Shown here: positions 11,915 through 23,600 of the stretch, piece after piece | How positions within the stretch are numbered: position 1 is the first letter of the stretch | Layout: every line of letters begins with the position of its first letter | NCBI RefSeq assembly: GCF_000005505.3 | Contig: NC_016133.3 | Location: forward strand, 41,939,237 to 42,003,236 | Length of the DNA: 64,000 nucleotides | From: Brachypodium distachyon | Taxonomy: Eukaryota > Streptophyta > Magnoliopsida > Poales > Poaceae | Direction of reading: 5' to 3' | The notes under the pieces: generated by a model | The model's input: the letters and a program-made list of their open reading frames with translations, nothing else | What the model was told of the DNA's origin: nothing | Database searches by the model: none | Program-made: the position numbers and the translations under genes

Positions 11915-12122
11915 ACGGTTGTGCCCTCGCTCGTAGCCAGTCTTTCAGATATTTTTGAACCAGATATCTGGGCTCGGACGTGAAACGGAGAAGCAACATT
12001 GACGGTTTTGCCCTCCGTCCTCCTAGCCAGACTTCAGATATTTTGTGTGAGCGACTAGGCCCGCTGGTACCAGCAACGTTTTTACGGTTTCGTCCTCGAT
12101 CCTAGTCAGAGTAAGATATTTC
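11915..12122 (-). promoter_or_regulatory. JMJ30 promoter: degenerate tandem repeat, each unit ending in an evening element
   Basis: Three units start with ACGGTT at 11915, 12002 and 12084 (spacing 87 and 82 bp). They share a core of about 43 bp: ACGGTT..TGCCCTC....TAGCCAG..TTCAGATATTTT. Read in the direction of JMJ30 transcription, each ends in an evening element: AAAATATCT at 11947-11955 and 12036-12044, and the 8-base core AAATATCT at 12114-12121. A further palindromic AGATATCT lies at 11962-11969. The elements lie about 200-380 bp upstream of the ATG. Evening elements are bound by CCA1/LHY-type MYB factors, and Arabidopsis JMJ30 is a known target, so a clock-control role is a well-founded inference. 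Confidence 0.7.
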
Positions 12123-13005
12123 AGAGAACTCTATCCCGATCGCCCCAAACCTCCTCCCCTCTCTTCCCCTCCCTACTGTTCACAGAGAAATCCCTAAATT
12201 TTGTCTGGAGCCCGGCCCGATCCCGTAACCTTTCCGCCTGCGAGGCTGGTCGGAAAGGGGATGGCTCGCCGGCGGAAAGGGATGGGGGAGGTGCTCGGAG
12301 CTCCGAAGTTGCTAGGTTCCCCTTAGGGGTAGTCGGCTTAATGCCGGGGTGTGGCGTAATGCCGTTAGGAAGATGGCCGTGTCTGAGTTCGAGCATAAGC
12401 CGGCGGCGTTCGGCGGCGGCGGTTCCCGTGGTGGCCAGTGGGTGGCTGACGCGGAGATGGTCGCCGGCGACATCTCAAATAAGCTCGAAGTCCCTTCTTT
12501 GCAGGGGATTTGTTTGCCTTCTCCTTACTGTTGGAGTCATCATGGAGATGGCTCTCTGGCGAGGAGATGGCGGCGGATTGGAGCAACCACTCCAAGGTCG
12601 AGCACATCAGCGACGGTTTCCGTGGAGGAGATTCGGCGCCATCAGCTCGTTGCCGGCTCACACCGTGTCGTTGCATCCTCAGGCCGAAGGGCGGCCATAT
12701 CAATTCCTCCTAGCCATGGTGCAGAATAGGAGGCAGATCTACATCCATCTGGTGGCCATGGTTACTTGCTGTGGCAGCTTCGTCGTCCCAAGTGGCGTAG
12801 TCCCCGGCGATGGCGAAGAGATCACCGGCGAGGTGTGGTTTAGGACCCGATTGCGTTTTTCCTTTCCTGATTTGGGTCCTTTCTGCAAAGTCTAGGGACT
12901 TGTGTGTAATTTTAGATCTTCAGTGGGTTTGGTTGTAATCTGTGTGTTGTTCTCTACTAATAAATAAATATGGGATCCTTCTGGATCCTGCTTTTACAAA
13001 AAAAA
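12123..13005 (+). mobile_element. Retroposon (LINE-derived or non-autonomous) with poly-A tail and 15-bp target duplication
   Basis: The 15-mer AGAGTAAGATATTTC flanks the segment perfectly: 12108-12122 on the left, and 13006-13020 directly after a run of about nine A. The 883-bp insert thus has the three marks of target-primed reverse transcription: no terminal repeats, a 3' A-tail and a long target duplication. The last part, before the tail, contains AATAAATAAATA. Two overlapping plus-strand frames (12341-12895, 12349-12729) show no domain I recognise and are probably not genes. It may be a 5'-truncated L1-type LINE or a retroposed transcript. Confidence 0.8.
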
Positions 13006-13011
13006 AGAGTA

Positions 13012-13038
13012 AGATATTTCGAAGCAGTAAGATATTTT
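13012..13038 (-). promoter_or_regulatory. Two evening elements displaced upstream by the retroposon
   Basis: AAATATCT (minus strand, 13012-13019, inside the right target duplication) and AAAATATCT (13030-13038). Before the insertion they would have lain next to the copy at 12114-12122, at the end of the third promoter repeat. They are now about 1.26-1.3 kb from the JMJ30 ATG. Confidence 0.6.
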
Positions 13039-13395
13039 GTTTGAGTGGATGATTTCCAGTGGGAGCGCATGCCATAAAGAGAAAGTCTACAGAAACGGGT
13101 TTGTGATGCCCCTGCCCTCTCCAAGAACGGCAACGTTGGCAATCGGCTTTTGGCGATCAGCGATCTGCTTCCTTGTCTCGTCACGCGTGCATGGCTGCAC
13201 GTACACCCCGTTGGCCGTTGCTATGTTGTTGACGTCACTGGAAGCCGTGAACGACCACTGGTACAAAATAAGCCATACGCGACCTCTATCAGTGGAGGGT
13301 CCCTAAAACCCGCCACTGATGGGCCACTGATGACCGCCCATCAGTGGCGGGTAAAAAAAAACGTCACTGATGGCCTCCTCATGAAACTCGAAAAA

Positions 13396-13835
13396 TGATT
13401 CGAGGGTTTTCGACTAAAAGAGAGCACGGGGTGCACCAGCGATCTCGTCGACTAACAAAGACTAGGGGAGTCGCAAGGTTTACCCAGGTTCAGGGCTCTC
13501 GAAAGGTAAAACCCCTACGTCCTGCTTTTGGTGTATTGTATTGATCGAGATTACAGAGTAGTTATGAAGTTATAATGCGCAGATGGATCTAGCGTGTGTC
13601 TTCCTTCCCGACTCCCCCTCCTAGCCTTATATACTGGCGATAGGTCTCGGACGTGATAACCGGGAAGGTTACAATCAAATCAGTTTATTCTAGTACAAAA
13701 AGATCATGCTCCTTTACTTGAACCTCACTTTGAGGGACTCGACCTACATATGCTTGATGGGCCTTCGAGTGGACCCCCTGATGGGCTGTATCAGGTATAT
13801 GAAGGTTGAGGATTTGAAGAGTTATTCCCTCGTCA
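13396..13835 (-). repeat. 3' LTR of the gypsy element, outer end shortened
   Basis: Aligns along its length with 27113-27557 and ends CCCTCGTCA at 13835. It lacks the 27 bases (27086-27112, starting TGACGAGGG) that form the outer end of the other LTR, so its edge is not a true terminus. Just inside, the perfect 8-bp inverted repeat GAGTCCCT...AGGGACTC can form a hairpin near 13845-13880. Confidence 0.85.
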
Positions 13836-14919
13836 GTTGGCCCCCGAGTCCCTGTTTGAGGTGCAGCCTCGGGTAGGGACTCAAGAGTTTTTTTTGTTTC
13901 AGTAACTTGATCACACGTCAAGATGCAGATAGTTTTCTGGTTTTAACTGTTCACCATTCAATTGATTCGAACGTTTATCAGACCTGAATTAAAGGAATCC
14001 CTAACTTGTGATTTAGAAGCCACAGAGCATTTCTATGATTTGTACTGATACTGTGTTGGATGGTTGCATAACGCGCCTGGAATACTCGATCGGTCGAGTC
14101 CAGTTAATTGCGTCGGGGCAAAAACTCTGTTAGCATACATCAGCACTCGAGTCCCCAGGCTCGAGCCTGGATAACTAGCGGTATTCGGGTCAAACCTGCC
14201 GGGGTTTTACAGACTCGAAATCTAGTACTATAAGGCGATCAACCAACGCATCCGTTGGGATCTTTTCTTCATGCAAGCGCATGGATAGTCTGGAATCGCC
14301 TGATGATGCTGATTTCTAGGCCCAATGAAAAACCATCGGGTCTTACATTCACGTTATGAACGTGGCTTCGGATTTGTTTCGCAGTCTGTGCGACCTGGAT
14401 ATTGCTGTCGAGTGCCCATGAGTGGGGTACACTTCGAGTTCCTGTACCGTTGGGTGGCAATCCCGAGTTTTCTAGAGCTTGACATGACGTCTCAGCTGAT
14501 GCTGTGATTAAAGAAATAATATGGGCAGTTGATGGGATGTACCTTATGCTTTATGCACAGACTGAATTGAATTCTGTGGATGTGGTCAGTTTGATTTGAC
14601 CATACGACGTGCACGAGATTTTAGGCGCAATGCTAGCTGTAGTGGGTTCCTGAACCAACGGGAGGGGGAACGGTTCATTTCTGCCGGGGCCACGCGTCAT
14701 ACAAGGATGTGATACACGTGGCACCATCCTAAATCGTGCAGCGGTGATTCCACTTCGTGCTGTTACCAATCGTCTTCTTCCTTCCTCAAATCACCCCTTT
14801 GTCTCCCCCATTTCACTGCATTTTCCTTCTGCGCTCTGCTCTCTTGCCCAAAACCTAGCCTCCGCTCCGTCGCACTTGCTCCCCACTTCCTCCACCACTG
14901 CCATTGCGCAATCTTCACC

Positions 14920-17746
14920 ATGGGCAGAAAGAAGATCTCCTCCGCCGCCGGTGATAGTGCTGCTGCTGACGGCAAGAGGGCGTCTCGCGACGCTCCCCCC
15001 GCCTTGGACAAGAAATCCAAGAAGGCCACTGATGCCGCGCCCGGCGGTGACAAGAAGACCGGGGAATGGAAACGCTCTAGGATCATGGCGCGTCATCTCT
15101 CGGTGATGCGGAAGCACGGGCTCATTCCCGGCGAGGACTCCGGCAAGGTTCACGTCCCGGGCAACGAGGTAACTCCCCGTCCCAAACCTGGGGAGAGAGT
15201 TGTGTTCTATGACTTCGTGATTCGCGGTCTCTCTCTTCCCGTCCACTTCTTCTTCCATGCGCTGCTGCTAGCATACGGGCTTCAGATGCACGATCTGACG
15301 CCCAATAGCTACCTTCACATTGCGTGCTTCATCACGCTCTGTGAGTGCTATTTGGGCGTGGAACCGCACTGGGGTTTGTGGAAGAAGCTGTTCATCATCA
15401 AGCGGCAGGGCAAAGGTGACTGGATCTACAAGACCGGCGGCACCAACATCCAAGTCCGCGGAGATGTCCAGTACTTTTCCCTTCACCAAATCGAGTCAGT
15501 ACAACAGTGGAGGAGTTGATGGTTTTATCTCCAGGATGAGCCAGTCGACGGCAAGGACTTCAGTCTGCCGAGTTCTCCGCCTCTGCTCGAGTGAGAAAGT
15601 TGAAGTCTTGGAATCACGAGCTGACAGCTGAAGAGGATGCAGAGGCTACTGTTCTGCTAAAGCAAGTGGTTGAGCTTCAACAAACTCCAGAGAAGGAGGT
15701 GAGTGGTCTGCAACTCATCGCCCTATTCATGAAGAGGCGGATTCAGCCGATCCAGGCCAGAGCCCACTCCATGTGGGAGTACTCGGGGGAATCAGACTCC
15801 ACTCGCATCTGTGCGCAAGATTTGTCGGACGAGGACCTTCTGACCCGAATAGGGGTGGTCACCTGAAAAGAGATCACCTTGGAAGATCTGGAGTCGCCTC
15901 TGCCGCCTTACGGACCCGACCGGGCACGTGTAGAGGTGACTTTTCCTTACTCACTTGCCATTTACTACTCTGCATCTTCCAAGTTAGTTTATATTGAATA
16001 AGTGTTGTTGCAGGGCCACCCGGAGCTTATGAGCCAGCCTCCACTGGACGAAGGGGTGCCAGTTGATGATGATGAGCCGGTCGACTGCTCCAACTCCGAC
16101 GCCCTTTATGAGGACGACGCGGATGAGGAGGAAGATGAGCATCAGTCGCACAAGCGTGGTCGGTCGAGTGAAGCAGAGTAGTCGACTGGAGGTTCTCATC
16201 AGCACGAGGTGCCTGAGGAGACGATTCCGTCGCGTGCCACGGCCGCATCCGACGAACCGAAGCTCCGATCACCGTCCCCGTCGGCTCCCCTGACCAAGAA
16301 AGCCAAGGTCACTGTCAAGCCGAAAGGACGCCTTCGCATATTTGATGTGTCGTCGAGTGGCTCCTCCAGATAAGTTCAAAGACAAGTTCCTTTGTTGGTT
16401 AAGAATTCTTCTGTCCAAGTTCATAAATATCTGAAATCCACAGTGATGGTGACCCTGCAGCCAAGAACTCCCGTGCCGTTTCGCCAGCCCGGAGTCCCTC
16501 AAAACCGAGTGCCTCCTTGGCTCGCTGCGAGGCGCGATATTCTTTGCCGGCTAGGAACTCACCCGCCAAGCTTCCTGAGACAGCCATGACTCCGACTGTT
16601 GCTCAACCGTCGACTTCAGCATCTCAGCTTCGTATTGGGGCTTTGGCCCTGGAAAACCATGTGAGTATTCTCCCGATGGGAGTGTTGAGTGAAACATCGT
16701 TTCGTACTAACAGCTTTTTCTCATATTTCTGTCCATTGCAGCCTTTTGTTGAAAGGTTGGTGGACCTTGGCGACCGCTACCTGGTACTGGAGGAGGAAAA
16801 CCAGCAGCTGCGCCTGGAGCTGACCCAAGCGAAAGAGGCCGCTGCTGACGCCCATGGTATGAATTTTAACTTGTACTTAATCCCTGTCTGCAATGTCTGT
16901 ATGGACTTGGCTCCTGTTAACCTTGCTTGTTTTTACAGGATTGACTGAACAGGCCAACCAACTACATGACGTGGCGGTTGGTACCAGTCAAGAGTGGCGG
17001 TCGAAGTATGAGCAGCTGGTTGCTGACTCTGCCAAGGAATTGGCTGCTGCTCGCGCCGAGGTGGACGTGGCTGTCAAGCAGGCCAAGCTGGAAGCGCAAG
17101 AGAGCTTGGCACTCGAGAGGAAAGAAATTGCCTCTCGAGATGATGAGTTGAAGATGCGACTGTCGGCTGCCATCGACGCGCTATCCGGTGAGTTTAACCG
17201 TAACTGACGTTGTTTCCTTGCCCCTTTGATTTCTTCGACTGACCTGATTTTGGCGCAGATTCCCTCAGCTCACTGTCTTCTCTTCGCGGCAAACACCAAG
17301 TCACTGAATTGAGTGGTGTGGTGGGCTCCGTCGGGGAGTTGTGCAATCACGCGGGTGACATGCTCGCGAAGGTGACTTCCTCGCTGGGGTCATTATTTAC
17401 GAGCATGTATCCAGACGTTGAGATGCGAAGCTCACTCGGCAGATTGCTGAGTTTCTTTGACGGTGAAGATCCACTTGAAGACATCACTCGGGCATAGACC
17501 CAGGCAGGTGCTGAGGCTGCATTCATCCTTTCGCTCGTGCATGGACTCAACCAAGCGCTGCTGCAGAAGGTTGCTGATGGCGCCCCCACGACTCCTGATG
17601 GGCAAGTTGTCGAGTTGAAGCGCTTTGTTAAGCGGGGACGCAAATTGGCGAAGAAGTTCACCACCGTGATCGAGCAGCTGAACGCGGCGAATGTTCGATC
17701 CGCGCAGGAGGCTACGGATGAGGTGGGAGCTGGCCCTTTGTCGTGA
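14920..17746 (+). pseudogene. Antisense extra ORF of the gypsy element (Transposase_28 / 'putative gypsy type transposon' family)
   Basis: ATG at 14920 opens a Lys/Ala-rich N-terminus. A conserved region follows (IMARHLSVMRKHGLIPGEDS, then FFFHALLLAYGLQMHDLTPN and ACFITLCECYLGVEPHWGLW), typical of the plant family long annotated as gypsy-type transposon protein. The motif RRIQPIQARAHSMWEYSG sits near 15735-15785. From 16741 the product is coiled coil, interrupted by introns with good GT/AG sites (about 16857-16939 and 17188-17258), ending at 17746 (TDEVGAGPLS). An in-frame TGA (15518-15520), a later frameshift and a TAG at 17495-17497 show that it is degenerate. In Tat elements such ORFs lie antisense between pol and the 3' LTR; their role is unknown. 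Confidence 0.75.
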
Positions 17747-17916
17747 AGTTTGTTTTTGCTTTACTGTAATAGTTGGTAGTATTGACTTTGCCAGGATTAC
17801 ACTTAAGATGACTCCGTACTATGGTGCTTGCAATATCTTCTTTTGATGCAATATAAATCTCTCTTGGCCGTCTTTTGAATATGTATGTTCTTTTCTGTCT
17901 TGCTTAGCGCTGTAGA

Positions 17917-18767
17917 GCGACGACGACGAAACGTGCGAAACACCAGTTGCCCAAGCCGTTCCTGCGCAGTCGCAGCCAGTGCCCGCTGCCATGGCGACTC
18001 CAGCCCCCTCCCCCGCTTCTCTTCTGGACCCGACGATACTGAGGGACCAGCTGAAGGGTCTCGAGCAGAAACTTTGGGTGGTTACGGGGGAGTTGGCCGT
18101 GCAGCGAACCAAAGCCAAAGCCGCCACTGACCGTGAAGAATTTCTGATGAAAGAGTTGTCGACGATGTGCAAGAAACTGGCGGGTAACTGAATTTCTTTC
18201 CTTCGATTGACCGGCTTCTTTGCAACTGTTGTCGTTATTGACTCTGACACTCCAGGCCTTCAAATTGATCCCCAATCGGAGGCCGAATGGGTGGACTCCC
18301 GACTGAGCAGGCTAAACACGTCGAACAGGTCATCCTTCTGGTATGATAGAGAAAGGGGCCGAGCTTTGGCATTGATGCAAGACCGTGTTGACCAGATAGG
18401 GGATTTCGCCGACTCCTGTCGATCGATGTTGGAGCATGTATACCAATCCTTGTTTCCTCTGCGTCGACCGCCTGCTGGACTCAAAGCTTTGATGCAGAAA
18501 TTTCGTGGCGGCACGGGTATACAAAATTTTGCCCGGAGTTTGATGATTAGGGGCGCTCAACATGCGTTGGCGTTTGCCCTAGTGAAGCATCCCAGTTTGG
18601 ATCTTGATCATATCCATGAACTGCCTATGATGCCTGGGGAGACGATTGATATTCGACCCCAAATGGATCGGACTCTGCAACCGGCTCAATGGATCATCTT
18701 CCTCCGTGAAGAGGCGAAGCAAACACAGCTTGAGGCGAACCGGGTCGCAAGTCAAGTCTTGCCGTAG
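17917..18767 (+). pseudogene. Extra-ORF 3' module, copy 1 (two exons)
   Basis: Reads a coiled-coil segment (LRDQLKGLEQKLWVVTGEL, then AATDREEFLMKEL), then an intron (about 18186-18256). A compact region follows: FWYDRERGRALALMQDRVDQ, then SCRSMLEHVYQSLFP and ALAFALVKHPSLDLD, ending at 18767. I do not recognise the domain. It is clearly related to the second copy at 19297-20010, sharing the order REEFL, intron, F-W-x-D-x-(D/E)-R-G, a D-R-x helix, SCR, a LFP motif and LAF. Confidence 0.6.
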
Positions 18768-18782
18768 GCACCTAGGGAAAAT

Positions 18783-19252
18783 TCGGGTGCGCGATCTGCG
18801 CTCCGGATGGGAGTAGCCCCCAAGTGCGTGTCCAACTGCTTGTAGTTGGGGACAGATTCGAAAGAAAAATTCAACTTGTATGTGGTTGCTGTAATGGATC
18901 TGTTATATAAATCGATGTTCAGATGTTGTGCATTTTGTCCATTTGTGCTGCGTAGGTTACCATCGAGTATGCGGGTAGCATCCCTGACGGCAATAGCCCC
19001 CGAGTGCGTGCTCAATTGCGCAGAGTTGGGATAGAACTCGGATGTATCCTGGTTTACGAAGTTATCATCGGGTGCGCGGACAGCACTCCCGATGGGAGTA
19101 GCCCCCGAGTGCGTGGCTAACTGCGTGGAGTTGGGCACGGACTCGAACAGATCTTGAGTTGGTAATATTTCGTCAGGTGCGCGATCAGCGCTCCCCATGG
19201 GAGTAGCCCCTGAGTCCATGGTCGACTATTTATAGTCGGGTTTGGACTCATT
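18783..19252 (+). repeat. Four tandem repeats with a conserved 6-bp hairpin
   Basis: Units begin near 18783, 18961, 19064 and 19173 and share GGGTGCGCG..CAGC.CTCCC..TGGGAGTAGCCCCCGAGTGCGTG. After it each can form a 6-bp stem with a 6-base loop: 18832-18849, 19012-19029, 19117-19134 and 19222-19239. Stem bases differ between copies, yet pairing is kept. The array lies between the two extra-ORF modules. Function unknown. Confidence 0.7.
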
Positions 19253-19296
19253 GATTGGCATATCCCGCTCGATCAGCGGTTCCATTGGTTTCGTCA

Positions 19297-20010
19297 AGAT
19301 GAGTCGCTCTGATGAGATTGTCTATCTTCGCGATCGCGTGAGGGGCGCTGAACGTTAGCTCTTGGCGTTGCGCGGGGAGGTTGTTGTGTGGAAATCGAAG
19401 GCTCGCGCCGCTGCCACCCGAGAGGAATTTCTCCTGGGGGAGCTAGTTTCGATAAGCTCTGATTTGCGTGGTAGGCATTGTCCGTTGTGACTGCGTGTTG
19501 TGTACTGCTTTCCATCTTGAACAAGATGTTTTGTGTTTGCAGAGATTATCCCCGAGTCCCATGAAGAGGCTGGTCGTGTTCGTCATCGCCTGAACACGCT
19601 TCAACGGGCAGGGCTGACTGTTCCTTCCTTCTGGTTTGATTCCGATAGGGGGTATGTACTGGCGCTTCTGCAGGATCGAGCTGCCCGAGCCAAAGCTTGT
19701 TTGAGCTCATGCCGCCAGATTATGACTGATATTCACCGAGCTCTGTTTCCGAATACGCCGGTTCTTAACGGTCTTCAGGGCTTGGTCCGCTTGTCCACGG
19801 ATTCGGCTGTCATCAAGAGCTATATACATGAGCAGTTTGTAACTGTCGCCACCGTTGGCCTGGCTTTCGTTAGGCTTTGATATCCCGGCCTCGATCTGGG
19901 GGGACTGCATGTGGTGCCGTTTTTTGAAGATGGCGAAGTAAACATGGAGTACTATTATGACGCCGTCGAGTGGCATGCTCGAGAACTGGTCAACCTTGTC
20001 AAGATGATAT
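19297..20010 (+). pseudogene. Extra-ORF 3' module, copy 2
   Basis: Begins MSRSDEIVYLRDRVRGAE with a stop soon after, continues with TREEFLLGEL, an intron (about 19471-19541), then FWFDSDRGYVLALLQDRAAR, SCRQIMTDIHRALFP and VGLAFV, a stop at 19878-19880, and a tail to about 20010 (WHARELVNLVKMI). It parallels copy 1 in exon structure and motif order but is well diverged, so the duplication is old. Two in-frame stops make it non-coding. Confidence 0.6.
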
Positions 20011-20601
20011 AGACTTCTACTGCGTTGCTGAGCTTTAGCACTAGTTTTTTCTTTTGGGGGGGAATAGCCCCCGAGTCCTTTCTTGTCATTAGGTGTCGAA
20101 CAGCTTGTGTTTCGTCTTCTTTGTTGTGTTCTGCAACCAAAATTCTGTTAGTTAAATATTTTGAATACGCACCTTTATCGACTGATCTCGTTTGCGGATG
20201 TTGAGTATCTTGTATCATGACGAAGGGTGATAGACGTGCGCCTGAGTGCCGCTCGTTGATGAAGGTGTCGAGCTGGTTGTTTGGAGTTTCCTCCTGGAGG
20301 TGTGTAATTGTGATTTATACGATGTTTGTTTTCGCGGGTGCCTCGCCCAGCCCCCGAGTCCTGATTGACTGTCGGGTGAGTGCCACCCGCGGAGTTTTAA
20401 CTGCGACGCTGGAGTTGCCGTACTCGAGCGAGATCATATAAATGCATCCCTCAGGTCTTTAAAAATACGAAGGTATTTAATGTAGTAATTCAGTTCATGT
20501 GCGAGGGAAAAACTAATCTTTATTCAATGACGTACTGACGAACATAATATTACTGAATAGAAATTGAAGACGATAAAAACTCAGTCTGTTTGCAGAAAAA
20601 A

Positions 20602-23600
20602 CTAAGCGTAAAAACGCCGTAGCTGTGCGGCTTTCCACGGCGTGCCGAAATCGACGCTAGTGGCTGGATCCTTCAGGATGTAGGCTCCACCGGGAATCAC
20701 TTTGGATATGATGTAGGGTCCTTCCCAGGGCGATGCCAATTTGTGGTGACCTTTCCGTTTCAGCCGAAGGACTAGGTAGCCTTCAACGAAAGAACGACGG
20801 CGTAGTCGACGGTCGTGATAATTGCGAAGACTCTGTTGGTAGACTGCTGACCGAGCTAGGGCGATGTCGCGTGCCTCATCTTATGCGTCGAGTGCATCTT
20901 CCATACCTTCTGTGCAATCTGGTCCAGCGTATGTTGTGACCCGAGGTGCGTTGTACCTTACTTCGGATGGCAGCATTGCTTCTGCTCCATACACCATGAA
21001 GAAAGGAGTAAACTATGTTGAAGAATTGGCTGTAGTCCTCAGGCTCTAGAGTACTGAAGGGAGTTCTTCAACCCATGCGCCAGCTGCTCTCCGCAGGGGT
21101 GTCATCAACCTTTTCCGCATGCCTTCGGTGAGCAGACAGTTGGCCTTTTCGACTTGGCCATTTGTATGTGGGTGCGCGACTGCAGCATAGTTGATTCGGA
21201 TCCCCATCTGCGCGCAGAAGTCTTGAAAGTCGGCTGCTTTGAAGTTGCTCCCATTGTCCGTGATGATACTGTGAGGAACGCCAAAACGGAAGACGATAGG
21301 CCTGAAGAATTGAATACCGTTGCAGATGTGGCACTTGCGATTGGCATGGCTTCGATCCACTTCGAAAATTTGTCTACCGCGACGAGCAGAAAACGGTGTC
21401 CTCCATGACGCGACTTCCTCAACGGGCCTACCATGTCGAGTCCCCATTGCGCAAAAGGCCAGGCGATGGGAATTGTCTTGAGTTCGGACGCTGGGGCATG
21501 CTGTTTCGTGGCGAACATCTGACATGCCTCGCATTTGCTGACGATAGACTGGGCTTCGAGTAAGGCCATGGGCCAGTAGAACCCAGCTTTGAAAGCTTTG
21601 GCTGCGATTGTCTTGCTCCCGGCGTGGTGCCCGCACGTGCCCTGATGGATATCTAGGAGGATATCATGTCCCTCTTCTGGTGAGATACATCTCTGAAAAA
21701 TACCGAAGACGTTGCGCTTGTATAATTCGCCGTTGATTACTGTGAAAGCTTTCGATCGCCGCATAACCTCTAGCTTCGGTTGTATCCTCTGGCAACTCCT
21801 GCCAAAGCATGTATGCGAGTAAAGGCTTCATCCATGTTGGTTCAATTGCCAGGACTTCGACTGCGCCGGCCGCTCCTTGCTCATTTGCGAGGTTGTCAGG
21901 TGAGACTGCTGAATCGGCTGTGGGATCTGAGTTGGGCGCCTTCTTGACTGAAATTGTCGCGCTCTTCTCTTTGATGCTTCGCTGCTGGATGATTTCCAGG
22001 AAAACACCAGGCGGAACTACTACCTGTGTGGACCCCAAGTTAGTCAAATGATCAGCTTCTTCATTACTGGCTCGGCTGACATGCGCGAGCTCACAGCCGT
22101 CGAAATTAACCTCCAGTGTGTTGTACATATCTCGGTAGGCAATCATGTTGTCTGATACTGTGTCACATGTCTTCATTGTTTGCTGCACAACCACGTTAGA
22201 GTCACCATAGATCATTCGCCGCACACTTTTGCCATCCGCATGCCATGCAACAGAGCTTCGTACTCGGCTTCATTGTTGTAGGCATTGCGGAAGTGCATCT
22301 GAAAAACATAGCGCATCCTGTCTCCTTTTGGTGAGATCAATATTACTCCTGCCCCGGCACCTTCTGCCCGCTTGGACCCATCAAAATACATGGTCCAGGC
22401 ACTCGACAAGTCGGGTGGCCTTGGAGTCAGCATCTCTGTCCACTCGGCGATGAAATCTGGCAACACCTGCGACTTGATTGCTTTCCGGCGCTCGTATGTG
22501 ATATTCCTGGATGAAAGCTCGATTCCCCACTGGGCGACTCGTCCTGTTGCCTCTGGGTTGTTGAGAATGTTGGCAAGTGGAGCTTCACTTACTACGACGA
22601 TCGGGTGTTGTTGAAAATAATGTTCCAGCTTCCGAGCCGTCATGAACACTCCGTATGCCAGCTTCTGATAATGTGGGTAACGCTGCTTTGTGAGGGACAA
22701 CACCTCACTAACGTAGTATACTGGCCTTTGGACCGGCTACGCTTTCCCTTCTTCTGCTCTTTCGAGTACCAAGGTCGCGCTGACCACTTGATTTGTGGCG
22801 ACGAGGTATAGCAGGAGAGGCTCATTCTCGAGTGGGGCTACGAGGACCGGTGGAGTTGACAGCATGCGTTTTAGATCGGCGAATGCGCTGTTGGCTTCGA
22901 GTGTCCACTTGAATTTGCCCCCTTTCTTGAGTAGCTGGTAGAATGGCAGGGCTTTTCCCGCAATCTACTAATGAAACGGCTAAGAGCTGCCACTCGTCCC
23001 GTAGGCTTCTGTACTGTATGGATGTTTGTTGGTTCCTTCATCGTTACTATTGCTATGATCTTGGCTGGATTGGCTTCGATTCCCCTTGCAAAAATAAAAT
23101 AGCCCAGAAGCTGACCTGCAGGTACTCCGAAGACGCATTTCGTCGGGTTAGGCTTGATCCGATACTTATCAAGATTCTGGAATGTCTCCTGAATATCCTC
23201 TAATAAAGTATCTTCAGTTTTTGTCTTGATAACGATATCGTCGATGTAGACTTGAACATTTCTACCAAGCTGCGCCCCAAGACATGCCTGCATGCAGCGT
23301 TGATACATAGCACCTGCGTTTTTCAGTCCGAAAAGCATCGTTTTGTAGCAGAAAACCCCATAAGGCATTATGAATGTTGTCTTATCTTCGTCCTCCTTCA
23401 ATCGAATCTGATTGTATCCAGAATATGCATCAAGGAATGACAATCAGGCACATCCCGCAGTCGAATCGACAATCTAATCAATTTGAGGCAGGGGAAAATG
23501 ATCTTTCGGGCAGTGCTTGTTCAACGAGGTGAAGTCCACACACATGCGCAAAACTTTCGTATTCTTCTTTGGGACAAGGACGGGGTTCGCCACCCAGGTA

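Noticed and set aside
12341..12895. Plus-strand frame of 184 codons in the retroposon
   Set aside because: No recognisable domain, and a competing overlapping frame exists; kept only as element content.
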